Positions 7,801 through 15,790 of a DNA stretch of 64,000 nucleotides are shown one piece after another. How positions within the stretch are numbered: the first letter of the stretch is position 1; each line of letters opens with the position of its first letter. This DNA comes from Rhodococcus xishaensis (lineage in GTDB: Bacteria > Actinomycetota > Actinomycetes > Mycobacteriales > Mycobacteriaceae). A model generated the notes under the pieces. It made no database searches. It had not been told where the DNA came from and saw nothing but the letters and a program-made list of their open reading frames with translations. The stretch covers positions 358,510 through 422,509 of the forward strand of contig NZ_RKLO01000005.1 of the NCBI RefSeq assembly GCF_004011825.1. Reading direction: 5' to 3'. A program made the translations under genes and the position numbers.

Positions 7801-9300
7801 GAGATGACGTTGCGGCCGCGGGCAGGGGCCCCGCTCGACGCGCTCGTCGCCGATCCCTCCGCGGTGTCCGCACGCGCCCCCGCCGAGGGTGTCGAACTGC
7901 GCGGTGGCGCGAGCGCCGCCGTCGACGGCAACCCCGCAACATCGTGGACGGCGCCCGCGGACAGCGCGCAGGGCAAGGGAGGCCTCCCGACACTGACGAT
8001 CACCCTCCCGCAGCCGACGGTCGTCACCGGGCTGCACCTGACCACGAGCCTCGGAGAACTGCCGGCCGCGCCGTCGCGGGTAGCGGTCAACCTGGGCAAC
8101 GGCCCGCAGACTCGCGACCTCGACGACCTCGACGACCCCGACGACTCAGCCGACGGGCCAAGCGCCACCCATACCATCGAGCTCGAACCACACCTCACGG
8201 ACACGATCGAGCTCACGCTGGTGAAATGGCACGGCGTGCTCGATCGCACCGGACTCGGGTTCCTGCAGGCGCAGCCCCCGGGCCTGTCGGAAGTGGTCGC
8301 GCTCGGCGAGGACGGACGACCGGTGCCGGGCACCGCGACCGCATCGCCGGAGCGCACCGCGGCCGTGCCGCCTGAGCGCACGGTCACGGTGGGCTGCGAC
8401 GCCGGCCCCACCATTTCCGTCGGCGGCGTGACGATGCGGATGTCGGTCACCGCGACCGCGCAGCAGCTGGCGACCGGGCAGCCGGTGTCCGCGACCCCGT
8501 GCGTGCCGGGCTCGATCCCGCTGCCGGAGGGGCGTCAGGACATCGTCGTCGCACCCGGTCCGGCGTTCACCGTCGACAGCCTGCAACTGAATGCGGGGCC
8601 GGAGCCGCCGACCCCGTCCGTCAGCGCACCGTCGGTCGGACGCTGGACCGAGAACCTGCGGGAACTCGACGTCGACGCGTCCGGCGCCGATCGGCTGGTC
8701 GTGGTGCCCGAGAGCACCAACGTCGGCTGGGTCGCGACCGCGCCCGACGGCACAGAGCTGCAGCCGATCGTCGTCGACGGGTGGCAGCAGGGCTGGATCG
8801 TGCCTGCCGGGACGGAGGGCACGGTGACCCTGACGTTCCCGACCGACCGCTGGTATCGCGCTGGGATCGCCTTCGGGCTGCTACTGCTCATCCCGCTCGC
8901 GCTGCTGGCGCTGGTTCCCCGTCGACGCGCAACGGATCCCGGGCCACCGCCACGACCGTGGCGCAGCACCTGGGCCGCGGCGCTCGGGGTAGTGGCGGTC
9001 GCGGGCGTCGTCGCCGGTCCCGTGGGCGCCGCCACCGCCCTCGGCGTCGCCGCCTGCGCGCTGGGACTGTCGCGGTGGAGGGGCGCGGTATTCGCCGTCC
9101 GGGTGATGGCCGCCACCGCAGGCCTTTCACTGGTGACCGCGTCGGTGCTGCTGTCGACCGGCCCCTGGCGGGCCGCCGACGGCTACGTCGGGCATTCGTT
9201 CCTGATTCAGCTGTTCGCGCTGATCGGCGTCGTCTGCGTCGGGGTGACGGCACTACCGCTGTCGCGTTCACCGATGTGGCGGCGCCGCTCCCAGCGGTGA
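4879..9300 (+). CDS. aftD: Alpha-(1->3)-arabinofuranosyltransferase AftD (GT-C, DUF3367)
   Basis: A 1473-residue membrane glycosyltransferase that adds branching arabinofuranose from decaprenyl-phosphoarabinose to arabinogalactan and lipoarabinomannan on the outer face of the membrane. The N-terminal third is a multi-spanning GT-C module with conserved acidic residues in ADTKYDL after the first helix. The long extracytoplasmic part holds two F5/8-type carbohydrate-binding regions (about 780-860, VDGDPATAWLS; about 1005-1080, VDGNPATSWTA). A C-terminal helix cluster spans about 1327-1465. A Ser/Gly-rich insert near 484-507 and an Asp-rich loop near 1080 make it slightly longer than the 1400-residue mycobacterial enzyme. 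The TTG start at 4879 lies inside the DUF2613 gene. Its 3' end overlaps the convergent acyltransferase by 94 bases. Confidence 0.93.
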   Translation: MSTAAAEPARIARSRTSPSTGGPTDGGPTVEPSIEPLTRRWLIGAGFVALVLCLLQSPGRIVADTKYDLTENPIGFLSRAAHQWSSVAPLGQVQNQAYGYFFPHGAFFALGELLRVPPWITQRLWWALLIVAGFWGVIRVAEALGIGSRGSRIVAAVAFALSPRVLTTIGSISSETLPMMLAPWVLLPVILATSPTWRGGRSLGRLAAQSALAVALMGAVNAVATAAACLVAGLWWIAHRPNRRWWVFTAWWIPSLLLATVWWIVPLLLLGRVSPPFLDYIESSGVTTQWTSLTEVLRGTDSWTPFVSPERVAGTVLVTQPVAVVATGLIAAAGLAGLCMRRMPAKGRLTLILFVGIAGLGAGYIGDLGSPIAEQVRAFLDGSGAPLRNVHKLEPLVRLPLVLGLAHLLARVPLPGSVPLRRWRTAFAHPEREPMVAVTALLLVALTLTTSLAWSGRLAPRGTYDAVPSYWHDAAQWLADNAAGSAGSDSTAGSGSEASGSSDAHAERALVVPGAPFGAQIWGLTRDEPLQALASTPWAARDAVPLVPPGAIRALDSVQRLISDGRPSAGLADTLLGQGIRYVVVRNDLDPQTSRSARPILVHQAVEGSPGLDKVAQFGEDIAPTDDEENVVVDGDLRPAYPAIEIYRVTSPSGPTPHAGPYTVDLDAVPVVQGGPESLLRLAENGTITGPALLASDVRRAGRDVGEVTVTDTPTDRETDFGQVDNHSSGLRAPDDPRRTYNAVPDYPVPGAPLVQGEWSGAKITVSSSAADATQLGGTAPGSGPAATVDGDPATAWLSNGLETARGQWLRVDLDTPITRGMLHVTTSPAAFGPPVKWIRVETPNASTSIKIDKPGEPVSVSLPPGTTPWMRILATYTEDGSPGFQFGISELSIDDYSSGDPVPVPIVHRTVLPATPEGAQIRGWDLGQELPGRAGCADGPDRVHCSPALALPPEDPGTFTRTLSVPDATAVTPEMTLRPRAGAPLDALVADPSAVSARAPAEGVELRGGASAAVDGNPATSWTAPADSAQGKGGLPTLTITLPQPTVVTGLHLTTSLGELPAAPSRVAVNLGNGPQTRDLDDLDDPDDSADGPSATHTIELEPHLTDTIELTLVKWHGVLDRTGLGFLQAQPPGLSEVVALGEDGRPVPGTATASPERTAAVPPERTVTVGCDAGPTISVGGVTMRMSVTATAQQLATGQPVSATPCVPGSIPLPEGRQDIVVAPGPAFTVDSLQLNAGPEPPTPSVSAPSVGRWTENLRELDVDASGADRLVVVPESTNVGWVATAPDGTELQPIVVDGWQQGWIVPAGTEGTVTLTFPTDRWYRAGIAFGLLLLIPLALLALVPRRRATDPGPPPRPWRSTWAAALGVVAVAGVVAGPVGAATALGVAACALGLSRWRGAVFAVRVMAATAGLSLVTASVLLSTGPWRAADGYVGHSFLIQLFALIGVVCVGVTALPLSRSPMWRRRSQR

Positions 9301-10406
9301 ACGGCGCGTCGCGCAGGATCCTCCACTAGCGCATAACTGGCCGACGCGACCGCGATCGACAGCACCGTGGTGACAGCGAGAACGAACCAGAAATTGCCGC
9401 TGAAGGGCGTGATCCCGAACATCGGGAAGACGATCGTCAGCACCGGGAGGTGCCAGATGAACACGCCGTAGGACCACCGCCCTACCGCCAGCGAGAGCGG
9501 GCTGGCCAGAATGCGGTGCCGGTGATGGGCGAGCGCCAACGGCGCGAGCAGCGCGAAGCCCATGACCGCACCGAGCGCGATCTTGGTCGCGTACTGCCAC
9601 GGCTCCGGGCGCACGAGGCCCTCCGGGCCGGCCAGCCAGGTCGTCGACAACCCGAACGCGACCAGCGCGATCGCGGCCATCAGCACCCGACGTTCGGCGA
9701 GGCGGTGTACCCACGTCCCGCCGACCATCGCGAGTTCGGCGAGCAGCATTCCCGCCGCGAACCACGGGATGTAGCCGGGCAGCCAGTTGTCGTGATGGAT
9801 GCCCGCCGGGGACGGCACCGGTAGGAACGCCCAGACCAGGCTCACCAGAGCCACCGTGAGCAGCACAGGAACCCGAAACCGTGCAGCCGCTCCCCGCAGC
9901 CTGACCAGCGTCAGAGCGATGATCGGGAGAACGAGATAGAACGCCACCTCAACCGACAGCGACCACATCTGCGTCAGCCCCTCGGTGAGGGTGAGTGGGA
10001 CGAAGACCTGAATCAACGCCAGGTTCGCCGTCCACACCTGCCACCCACCACCGGCGGCCGGCAGGAACGCCAGCACCAGGACCACCGCCACCCAGTACGC
10101 GGGCAGGATGCGGGCCGCACGGGAGATCCAGTACTTGACGGTTCTCGGCGGGGCGCCCAGACCGCGGGCCGCGCCGGCGTGCGGACGCCACAGCAGGAAT
10201 CCCGACAGCGCGAAGAAGACCGCCACCGCCAGATCGAACCGCCCCCAGATCCGGCCGACGACCGGGTCCCCGACGGCGCCGGTCTGGAAGGCCACGTGTG
10301 TCACGAGCACCCCGAGCGCCGCGAATCCGCGCATGCCGTCGAGAGCTGGTACGAAGGCCCGGGGATCGCCGACCGGGGCGGTCTGGCGCAGGTGATTGGT
10401 GTCCAT
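9207..10406 (-). CDS. Acyltransferase family 3 membrane protein (Rv0228-like)
   Basis: About 399 residues with roughly ten membrane helices and the Acyl_transf_3 hallmarks: FVPALDGMRGFAALGVLVTH at the N-terminus (catalytic His) and FFALSGFLLWRP, then SRAARILPAYW. Such enzymes O-acylate glycans or lipids using acyl-CoA across the membrane. ATG 10406 is preferred over GTG 10409; neither has a clear ribosome site. It faces aftD and ends inside it, and is divergent from the DUF3068 gene, the same arrangement as Rv0228 beside Rv0227c. A role in modifying the LM/LAM or arabinan product of this block is likely but inferred. Confidence 0.85.
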   Translation of the reverse strand: MDTNHLRQTAPVGDPRAFVPALDGMRGFAALGVLVTHVAFQTGAVGDPVVGRIWGRFDLAVAVFFALSGFLLWRPHAGAARGLGAPPRTVKYWISRAARILPAYWVAVVLVLAFLPAAGGGWQVWTANLALIQVFVPLTLTEGLTQMWSLSVEVAFYLVLPIIALTLVRLRGAAARFRVPVLLTVALVSLVWAFLPVPSPAGIHHDNWLPGYIPWFAAGMLLAELAMVGGTWVHRLAERRVLMAAIALVAFGLSTTWLAGPEGLVRPEPWQYATKIALGAVMGFALLAPLALAHHRHRILASPLSLAVGRWSYGVFIWHLPVLTIVFPMFGITPFSGNFWFVLAVTTVLSIAVASASYALVEDPARRAVHRWERRRHIGERDSGSAVTPTQTTPISANS

Positions 10407-10609
10407 CACGTTCAGTGTGCCTGCAGGTTGCAGACAAGCGAAAGAGCGACGTAATTCGCCCAGAATGTGGTGGGTGACGCAAACCAGACAGCGGGACTGT
10501 TAGTGTCTGGGCTCACGTGGTGTCCCAAAGTGGGCACCGTGCGACCCGCGCAGCGCACGTGCTGTCGGTGGGGGTATCTCGATTCAACAGCATTGAGTTA
10601 GGAGACAGC

Positions 10610-11773
10610 ATGGCCGAGCGCTCAGGCCGGAGCCGGATACTTGCCAGCGTCCTGGTAGGCCTCGGGACCTTCCTACTGGCCGTCGCGATCCTCGTTCCCG
10701 CGTACAGCTTGGACAGGCTCAAGAAGACCCCCCTCGACCTCGAGGTCACCACGATCGCCTCCGGCACCGGTGACGTGCTCGACTCGGCGGCCCTGCTCGA
10801 AGGCCGGGCCCAGGTCGACACCGGCGTGCCGATCGTCGCGCAGCGCTACGTGATCGCCGAGGAGCCGTCCGACGCCGAGGTCGTTTCGCTTCAGGCCGGC
10901 CAAGCGGTGATCCGCACGGACAAGCAGGGTGACACCGGCCTGCTCACGGCGAGCGTCGACCGGGTCACCGTCGACCGGGTCAGCGCGATGCCGGTGGAGC
11001 CGCCGGTGGGCACCATCCAGACCTCGCTCGACATGCCGGCTACGGAGGTCTCCCACACCGGCCTGCAGTACAAGTGGCCTTTCGACGCGGAGCAGAAGAG
11101 CTACCCGTACTTCGACCTGAACATCCGCACGAGCCAGGACATCAATTTCGTTGAGGAAACCGAGATCAACGGAATGAGGGTCTACCACTACAGCCAGGTG
11201 ATCGAACCCACCGACATGTTCGAGGCAGTCGGTGACCCCACCTACAGGCTGTCGCTTCCCGCCGAGACGTGGGGCGTTCCCGGCGGCGAGGAGCCGGTCA
11301 CGATGACCCGCTGGTACCAGAACCAGCGCGACGTGTGGGTCGACCCGGTCACCGGCGTCGTCATCAAGGGCCAGGAGATGATGAACCAGTACTACGCCCG
11401 CGACAAGGACGAGCCCGAGGTGACCGTCCTCCAGGCTGTCCTGCCGTTCGAAGAGTCCACCATCGAGAACCAGATCAGCCAGGCCAAGGACGGCCAGGAC
11501 CAGCTGGCGCTGGCCAGCCGGACGGTGCCGCTCGTCGCCGGCATCCTGGGTGCAATCGCGCTGATCGTCGGCATCGTGGTCGGCATCCGTGGTGGCCGCG
11601 GCGAGAAGGGCGCCGTCGCCGGCGGACCGGCGACCCCGCCCAGTGGGTCGGGGCAGGCCGGTGGCCGCGACGAATGGGCGTCGTCGGACAAGACCGAGGA
11701 GTTCCCCACGGTGCAGATGGACAAGGGCGATTTCGACGAGAGCGGCTTCACCGAGCCGCCGCGCCAGCAGTAG
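10610..11773 (+). CDS. DUF3068 (PorA-family) membrane protein, Rv0227c/MSMEG_0317-like
   Basis: A 387-residue protein with one N-terminal membrane helix (about 10-32), a large extracytoplasmic domain, a second helix near residues 305-330 (TVPLVAGILGAIALIVGIVV) and a polar Gly/acidic tail. The ATG at 10610 follows AGGAG at 10600-10604; the in-frame extension to GTG 10517 lacks a ribosome site. From memory, the mycobacterial and corynebacterial relatives are needed for lipomannan maturation and LAM synthesis. The neighbouring GT-C, GT4 and methyltransferase genes fit that. A compact terminator follows. Confidence 0.88.
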   Translation: MAERSGRSRILASVLVGLGTFLLAVAILVPAYSLDRLKKTPLDLEVTTIASGTGDVLDSAALLEGRAQVDTGVPIVAQRYVIAEEPSDAEVVSLQAGQAVIRTDKQGDTGLLTASVDRVTVDRVSAMPVEPPVGTIQTSLDMPATEVSHTGLQYKWPFDAEQKSYPYFDLNIRTSQDINFVEETEINGMRVYHYSQVIEPTDMFEAVGDPTYRLSLPAETWGVPGGEEPVTMTRWYQNQRDVWVDPVTGVVIKGQEMMNQYYARDKDEPEVTVLQAVLPFEESTIENQISQAKDGQDQLALASRTVPLVAGILGAIALIVGIVVGIRGGRGEKGAVAGGPATPPSGSGQAGGRDEWASSDKTEEFPTVQMDKGDFDESGFTEPPRQQ

Positions 11774-11797
11774 CCCCCGCAACCTGTTGACCACCGG

Positions 11798-11823
11798 ACC
11801 CCGCACGGATCACCGTGCGGGGT
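11798..11823 (+). terminator. Hairpin terminator after the DUF3068 gene
   Basis: A perfect 11-bp stem (11798-11808 with 11813-11823) around an ATCA loop, 25 bases after the DUF3068 stop. It may also serve the convergent aquaporin gene. Confidence 0.7.
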
Positions 11824-11944
11824 TCGGCCGCGCATGGCTCCGACAACCCCAGACGGGACGGGATCTGGCCGCAGCCGCGCGAGCAGGCCCTCACACGGCG
11901 GTACGCCCGACGGCGCGCAGCCTGCGCCACCGTCTACGCTGCGA

Positions 11945-12604
11945 TCACCGGTCGTCGGGGTTCAGCGCAAGGAAGAGGGCGCCGGCAGCCACGGCAGCCG
12001 GGAGTTGGGCCACCAGGTACACCCACAGCGTCGGCCACGCGAACAATCCCATCACGGCAGCACCAACTGTCACCGCCGGGTTGAACGCGCCACCTGAGAT
12101 CGCTCCGACAGCGAATGCCCCTGCCACCACGGTGAATCCGACGGCCAGCCCGTAGAACGAGTTGTTCGGATGATCCTTGCTGGTGGCGACATTGAGGACA
12201 ACGAAGCACAGGGCGAACGCGAACAGCAGTTCCACCACGAGAGCGGCTAGCAGGGTACGACCCTCCAACGTCAGTGTTTCCGCGGTCTCGACCTGCGCCG
12301 GAAACACGACCGCACGTACCAGTACAGCTGCGAGGAGTCCGGCCAGGAGCTGGACGACCCAGTATCCGACGGCGTCACGAAGTCCGATCCGGTGCCGTAC
12401 CAGCACGGCCAGGGTCACCGCCGGGTTGTAGTGTCCACCGGAGATATGCCCGCCGGCGTAGATCATCACCATCAGGGTCGCCCCGATCGCCAACGGGGCG
12501 AACGGGGTGCCGCTGCCTACGGCGGCTCCGACGGTGAACACCAGGAAGAAGGTCCCGATCGCCTCGATCGTGTACCTCGCGCGAACATCGCGTTCACTGG
12601 TCAT
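11945..12604 (-). CDS. MIP-family aquaporin / small-solute channel
   Basis: A 219-residue six-helix channel with the internal MIP duplication and both pore motifs: GGHYNPAVTLAV near residue 57 and GGAFNPAVTVG near 170. It conducts water or small neutral solutes across the inner membrane. Length and the short loops look like the AqpZ/AqpM type rather than a glycerol facilitator, but the selectivity residues cannot be ranked reliably by eye. It is monocistronic, downstream of the flippase gene on the same strand and separated by 151 bases with a weak hairpin. Confidence 0.88.
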   Translation of the reverse strand: MTSERDVRARYTIEAIGTFFLVFTVGAAVGSGTPFAPLAIGATLMVMIYAGGHISGGHYNPAVTLAVLVRHRIGLRDAVGYWVVQLLAGLLAAVLVRAVVFPAQVETAETLTLEGRTLLAALVVELLFAFALCFVVLNVATSKDHPNNSFYGLAVGFTVVAGAFAVGAISGGAFNPAVTVGAAVMGLFAWPTLWVYLVAQLPAAVAAGALFLALNPDDR

Positions 12605-12704
12605 CTAACTACGTTCTGCCACAAGGGTTAACCCCGTCAAGTTCCGGTTCGCAAAGGGGACCAACCGGCCGTGGTCCAGTCCAACAAAACCCAAATCCGA
12701 ACAC

Positions 12705-12719
12705 CTTTTGCGCCAAAAG
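12705..12719 (-). terminator. Weak hairpin followed by T-rich DNA after the flippase gene
   Basis: CTTTTG and CAAAAG pair around a 3-base loop. Reading the minus strand, T-rich sequence follows, so a weak intrinsic terminator of the flippase gene is possible. The same 151-base gap must also hold the aquaporin promoter. Confidence 0.35.
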
Positions 12720-12755
12720 TGCGACGTGATTCTCTCGGGACGGGTCGTCCCCGGC

Positions 12756-13967
12756 CTAGCGTGTCGGGACGTCGGCGGACCGAGCGCTGCGCAGCACCAG
12801 CACCGCCACCGTGGCGGCCGTCACCGTCGCCACGCACATCGCGACCGCGACGAACTGGCGGACCGTGTCGGCGACGGTGAACATCAGCGCCGCCTCGATC
12901 GCGAGACCCACCCACGCGACTATCGCGAGGTGGGTGCGCTCCCCCGCGATCGCCGACAGCAGCACGCCCTGCAGCACCGCGAGCGCCGCACCGTTCCACG
13001 CGAACATCCACAAGATCCCTTGCACCGGCGCGTACTCGTCGCCGAACAGAATCGGCGCGAGCGGAGCTGCTACGACAGCACCGACGACTACGACGGCACC
13101 GAGCGCGACCAGGACCCCGACCGCCGACCGGACCGCCGACGCGGACTGCTTGGGATTCGCCATCTTCGGGTAGAGCACCACTCCTATGGCCTGTGGCAGC
13201 CAGAACGCGGCCTTGGTCACCACGGCTCCGGCCGCATAGAGACCGGCGTCGTGGGAGTCGAGCACCGCACGTGCGATCACGAGGTCCATCGACGACAGCG
13301 CGATCAGCGCCAACTGCACCTGCGACGCTCGCAGCACCGTCGCGACGCCTATCGCGGTTCCGCCACCTTGTTCACCGCCGCTGGGCACGCGGGCCACGAT
13401 CAGTCGTGCCGCGAACGCCATGACTCCCGTACCGACTGCTCCAGCGAGCAGCGTCGGCCCCGGACCACCGCCGACCGCCAACACCGCCACCGCCGGAGCC
13501 ACCCTCGCGATCCCGGCACCGGCCAGCACGACGCTCAGTTCCGCAAACCGGCCGGTGCCCTGCAACAGCCCCTGTTCGGTGGCGAGCAGCACCAGTAGCG
13601 GCGCTGCAACGAGTGCCGCCGATGTCGCACCGAGGCTCGTGTCGAGCGCCCACGACATCAACGGCACCAGCGCGAGCGCGACGGCGCCGACGATCGCTGC
13701 GCTGCGGTAGCCGAGCGCCCGCAAAGCCGGCTCGGACTTGCCGTGCACCACCTCGCGGGCCACGACGGTCTGCAACCCGAGCGCCGGCACCGCGAGGACC
13801 AGCTGCGCGGCGAGCAGGCTCGCAAACTCCCCGTACCCGGCGGGGCCGAGCCAGCGCAGCCCGGCAAGCGCGAGCAGGTAGGCGGCGATGTTCGCCGTCA
13901 TCGACCCGATCGTCACCATCGTCATACCGGCGACGACGGTCGAGCCGGACAGGGATTGGCGTGGCAT
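12756..13967 (-). CDS. Polysaccharide-biosynthesis (MOP/Wzx-like) flippase
   Basis: A 403-residue integral membrane protein with about 12 helices and the lipid-linked-oligosaccharide flippase pattern: GSMTANIAAYLLALAGLRWL, then GPAGYGEFASL at the N-terminus. Related proteins move undecaprenyl/polyprenyl-linked glycans from the inner to the outer leaflet. No strong ribosome site precedes the ATG at 13967. Only 32 bases separate it from the divergent GT-C-like gene at 14000, so the two share a control region. Its place in an LM/LAM-type gene block suggests it exports a mannolipid or polyprenyl sugar, which is inference. It is not part of the M. tuberculosis order that I recall. Confidence 0.82.
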   Translation of the reverse strand: MPRQSLSGSTVVAGMTMVTIGSMTANIAAYLLALAGLRWLGPAGYGEFASLLAAQLVLAVPALGLQTVVAREVVHGKSEPALRALGYRSAAIVGAVALALVPLMSWALDTSLGATSAALVAAPLLVLLATEQGLLQGTGRFAELSVVLAGAGIARVAPAVAVLAVGGGPGPTLLAGAVGTGVMAFAARLIVARVPSGGEQGGGTAIGVATVLRASQVQLALIALSSMDLVIARAVLDSHDAGLYAAGAVVTKAAFWLPQAIGVVLYPKMANPKQSASAVRSAVGVLVALGAVVVVGAVVAAPLAPILFGDEYAPVQGILWMFAWNGAALAVLQGVLLSAIAGERTHLAIVAWVGLAIEAALMFTVADTVRQFVAVAMCVATVTAATVAVLVLRSARSADVPTR

Positions 13968-13986
13968 TCGCCCATGATCGCACCAG

Positions 13987-13992
13987 TACAGT
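13987..13992 (+). promoter_or_regulatory. -10 box of a leaderless promoter for the GT-C-like gene
   Basis: TACAGT is followed by exactly 7 bases and the ATG at 14000. It also fixes the start codon, because the open frame extends about 390 bases further upstream. Confidence 0.6.
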
Positions 13993-13999
13993 GCGCGTC

Positions 14000-15790
14000 A
14001 TGACGGCACGGCGCACAGCAACCACCCGAGCGGTGCCGATCCTGTACAGCGCCGCCCTGGCTGCGCTGGTCCTGGGCCCGCTGCTGGGCCCTGGCTACCT
14101 GCTGATCCGCGACGCAGTGAGCACCCCGCGGTCGTACCTCACCGACTCGGCACTGGGGCTCAGCGACGCCGCGGCCCGCGCCGTCCCGCAGGACTGGCTG
14201 GTCGCGGTGCTCAGCTCCGTCGTCGACGGCGGTGTCGTGGTCAAGACGATCCTGTTCGCGGCGCTGTGGCTGGCCGGCTGGGGCGCCGCACGTCTGGTGA
14301 CGGTCCTGCTGCCCGGTGCCGGGTTGGGGCCGCAACTGGTGGCGTCGACGGTGATGCTGTGGAACCCGTACGTCGCCGAACGTCTGCTGCAGGGGCACTG
14401 GAGCCTGCTCACGGGCTATGCGGCACTGCCATGGATCGTCTGTGCGGCGGTCTCGATCCGACGCGGACGCCCGGGCGGCTGGTGGGCGCTCACCCTGTGC
14501 ATCGCGGCCGCCGGCCTGACCCCGACCGGCGCGATCCTCGCGGCCGTCGTCGCGCTGGCCGTGCTGGGAGCCCCCGGCGGGCGCGGCTCGAGGGCGCCGC
14601 GCCTGCTGTGGACGGTCCTGCTGGTCGTGGCCGTGTCGGCGCCGTGGCTGGTAGCGACGGCGATGTCCGGCGGCGGGGCGACGTCGGACCCCGCCGGAGT
14701 CGCGGCGTTCGCCGCCCGCGCCGAGCCCGGCCTCGGCACGATCGGCAGCGTCGCCGGGCTGGGTGGGATCTGGAACGGCGACGCCGTGCCGGCGTCGCGG
14801 ACGTCGCTGTGGGCGCTGGGAGGAACCGTCCTGCTGCTCGCGGTGGTCGCGTGCGGGCTGCCCGCGCTGTGGCGGCGCAGACGCAACCCCGTGGTCGTCG
14901 CGCTCGCGGTGCTGGCGCTCGCGGCGGTGCTGCTGCCCGCGCTGGCGGCCACCGGCTTTGGTCTGGCCGTCGGTGAGTGGGCCGTCGTCCACGTGCCCGG
15001 CGCCGGGCTGCTGCGCGACACCCAGAAGTGGGTGGCGCTCGCCGCGCCCCTGTACGTGCTGGCCGCGGCCGCCGGCGTGCGGTCGCTGAGCGCGCGGGTC
15101 TCGGTGCCCGCCGCGGTCCCTGTCGCCGCCGTCCCGGTCACCGTAATCGCAGCCGTCGTCCTGGCGCTGCCCGACTTCGCGTGGGGCGTCGGAGGAGCAT
15201 TGAAGCCCGTGCAGTACCCCGCGTCGTGGCAGCGGGTCGTCGAACGGCTGGAGGCGTCACCGGAGCAGGGCGACGTCGCCGTCCTGCCGACCGGGATGTT
15301 CCGCATGTTCCCCTACAGCGGCGATGCGCCCGTTCTCGACCCGGCACCGCGGATGCTGCCGGTCGACGTGCTGCAGACCGGACAACTCGTGGTCGGGCAG
15401 GCGTCGACCGTCGAGGGCGAGGGGGCACGAGCCGCGCGCGTGGAGGAGCTGTTGCTATCGGGGGCCGCGCCGGACGAGCTCGCCGACCAAAGCGTGGGGT
15501 GGGTGCTCGTCGAGCGCACCACTCCGGGGCCGCTGGGCGAATCGCAACGGACCCTCGACCGGCTCGAACCGGTGTGGTCGGACGACGAGCTGGCGCTGTA
15601 CCGGGTTCCGGGGGCAGCCGCAGCGCCGCCAGGTGATCGCTCACCCGCCGTCGCGGCGCATCTGGTGTGGGCGACGCTGCTGGTGGGGGGCGCGCTAGGT
15701 GCCCTGGGGTCCCGCCTGTGGTCCCACCGACGCAACCGCCCCGGCTTCGGCGCCGGCGATGAGACCCGACACGTGCCGTCCCGTGGCTGA
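14000..15790 (+). CDS. Multi-spanning GT-C-like membrane protein, Rv0226c-like
   Basis: A 596-residue protein with about 11-12 membrane helices in the first two thirds (LGPLLGPGYLLIRD in the first loop, WNPYVAERLLQGHWSLL later), then an extracytoplasmic domain from about residue 405 and one last helix near 555-575. Topology resembles GT-C glycosyltransferases that use polyprenyl-phospho-sugars outside the membrane, but no proven catalytic motif can be named. The open frame runs back to 13613, inside the divergent flippase; the -10 box at 13987 and homologue length (about 576 residues in Rv0226c) favour ATG 14000. Its 3' end overlaps the convergent GT4 gene by 96 bases. Confidence 0.82.
   Translation: MTARRTATTRAVPILYSAALAALVLGPLLGPGYLLIRDAVSTPRSYLTDSALGLSDAAARAVPQDWLVAVLSSVVDGGVVVKTILFAALWLAGWGAARLVTVLLPGAGLGPQLVASTVMLWNPYVAERLLQGHWSLLTGYAALPWIVCAAVSIRRGRPGGWWALTLCIAAAGLTPTGAILAAVVALAVLGAPGGRGSRAPRLLWTVLLVVAVSAPWLVATAMSGGGATSDPAGVAAFAARAEPGLGTIGSVAGLGGIWNGDAVPASRTSLWALGGTVLLLAVVACGLPALWRRRRNPVVVALAVLALAAVLLPALAATGFGLAVGEWAVVHVPGAGLLRDTQKWVALAAPLYVLAAAAGVRSLSARVSVPAAVPVAAVPVTVIAAVVLALPDFAWGVGGALKPVQYPASWQRVVERLEASPEQGDVAVLPTGMFRMFPYSGDAPVLDPAPRMLPVDVLQTGQLVVGQASTVEGEGARAARVEELLLSGAAPDELADQSVGWVLVERTTPGPLGESQRTLDRLEPVWSDDELALYRVPGAAAAPPGDRSPAVAAHLVWATLLVGGALGALGSRLWSHRRNRPGFGAGDETRHVPSRG

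Noticed and set aside
6306..8375. Plus-strand frame of about 690 codons inside aftD
   Set aside because: Arg-rich low-complexity translation overlapping the aftD coding frame; no start signal and no domain.
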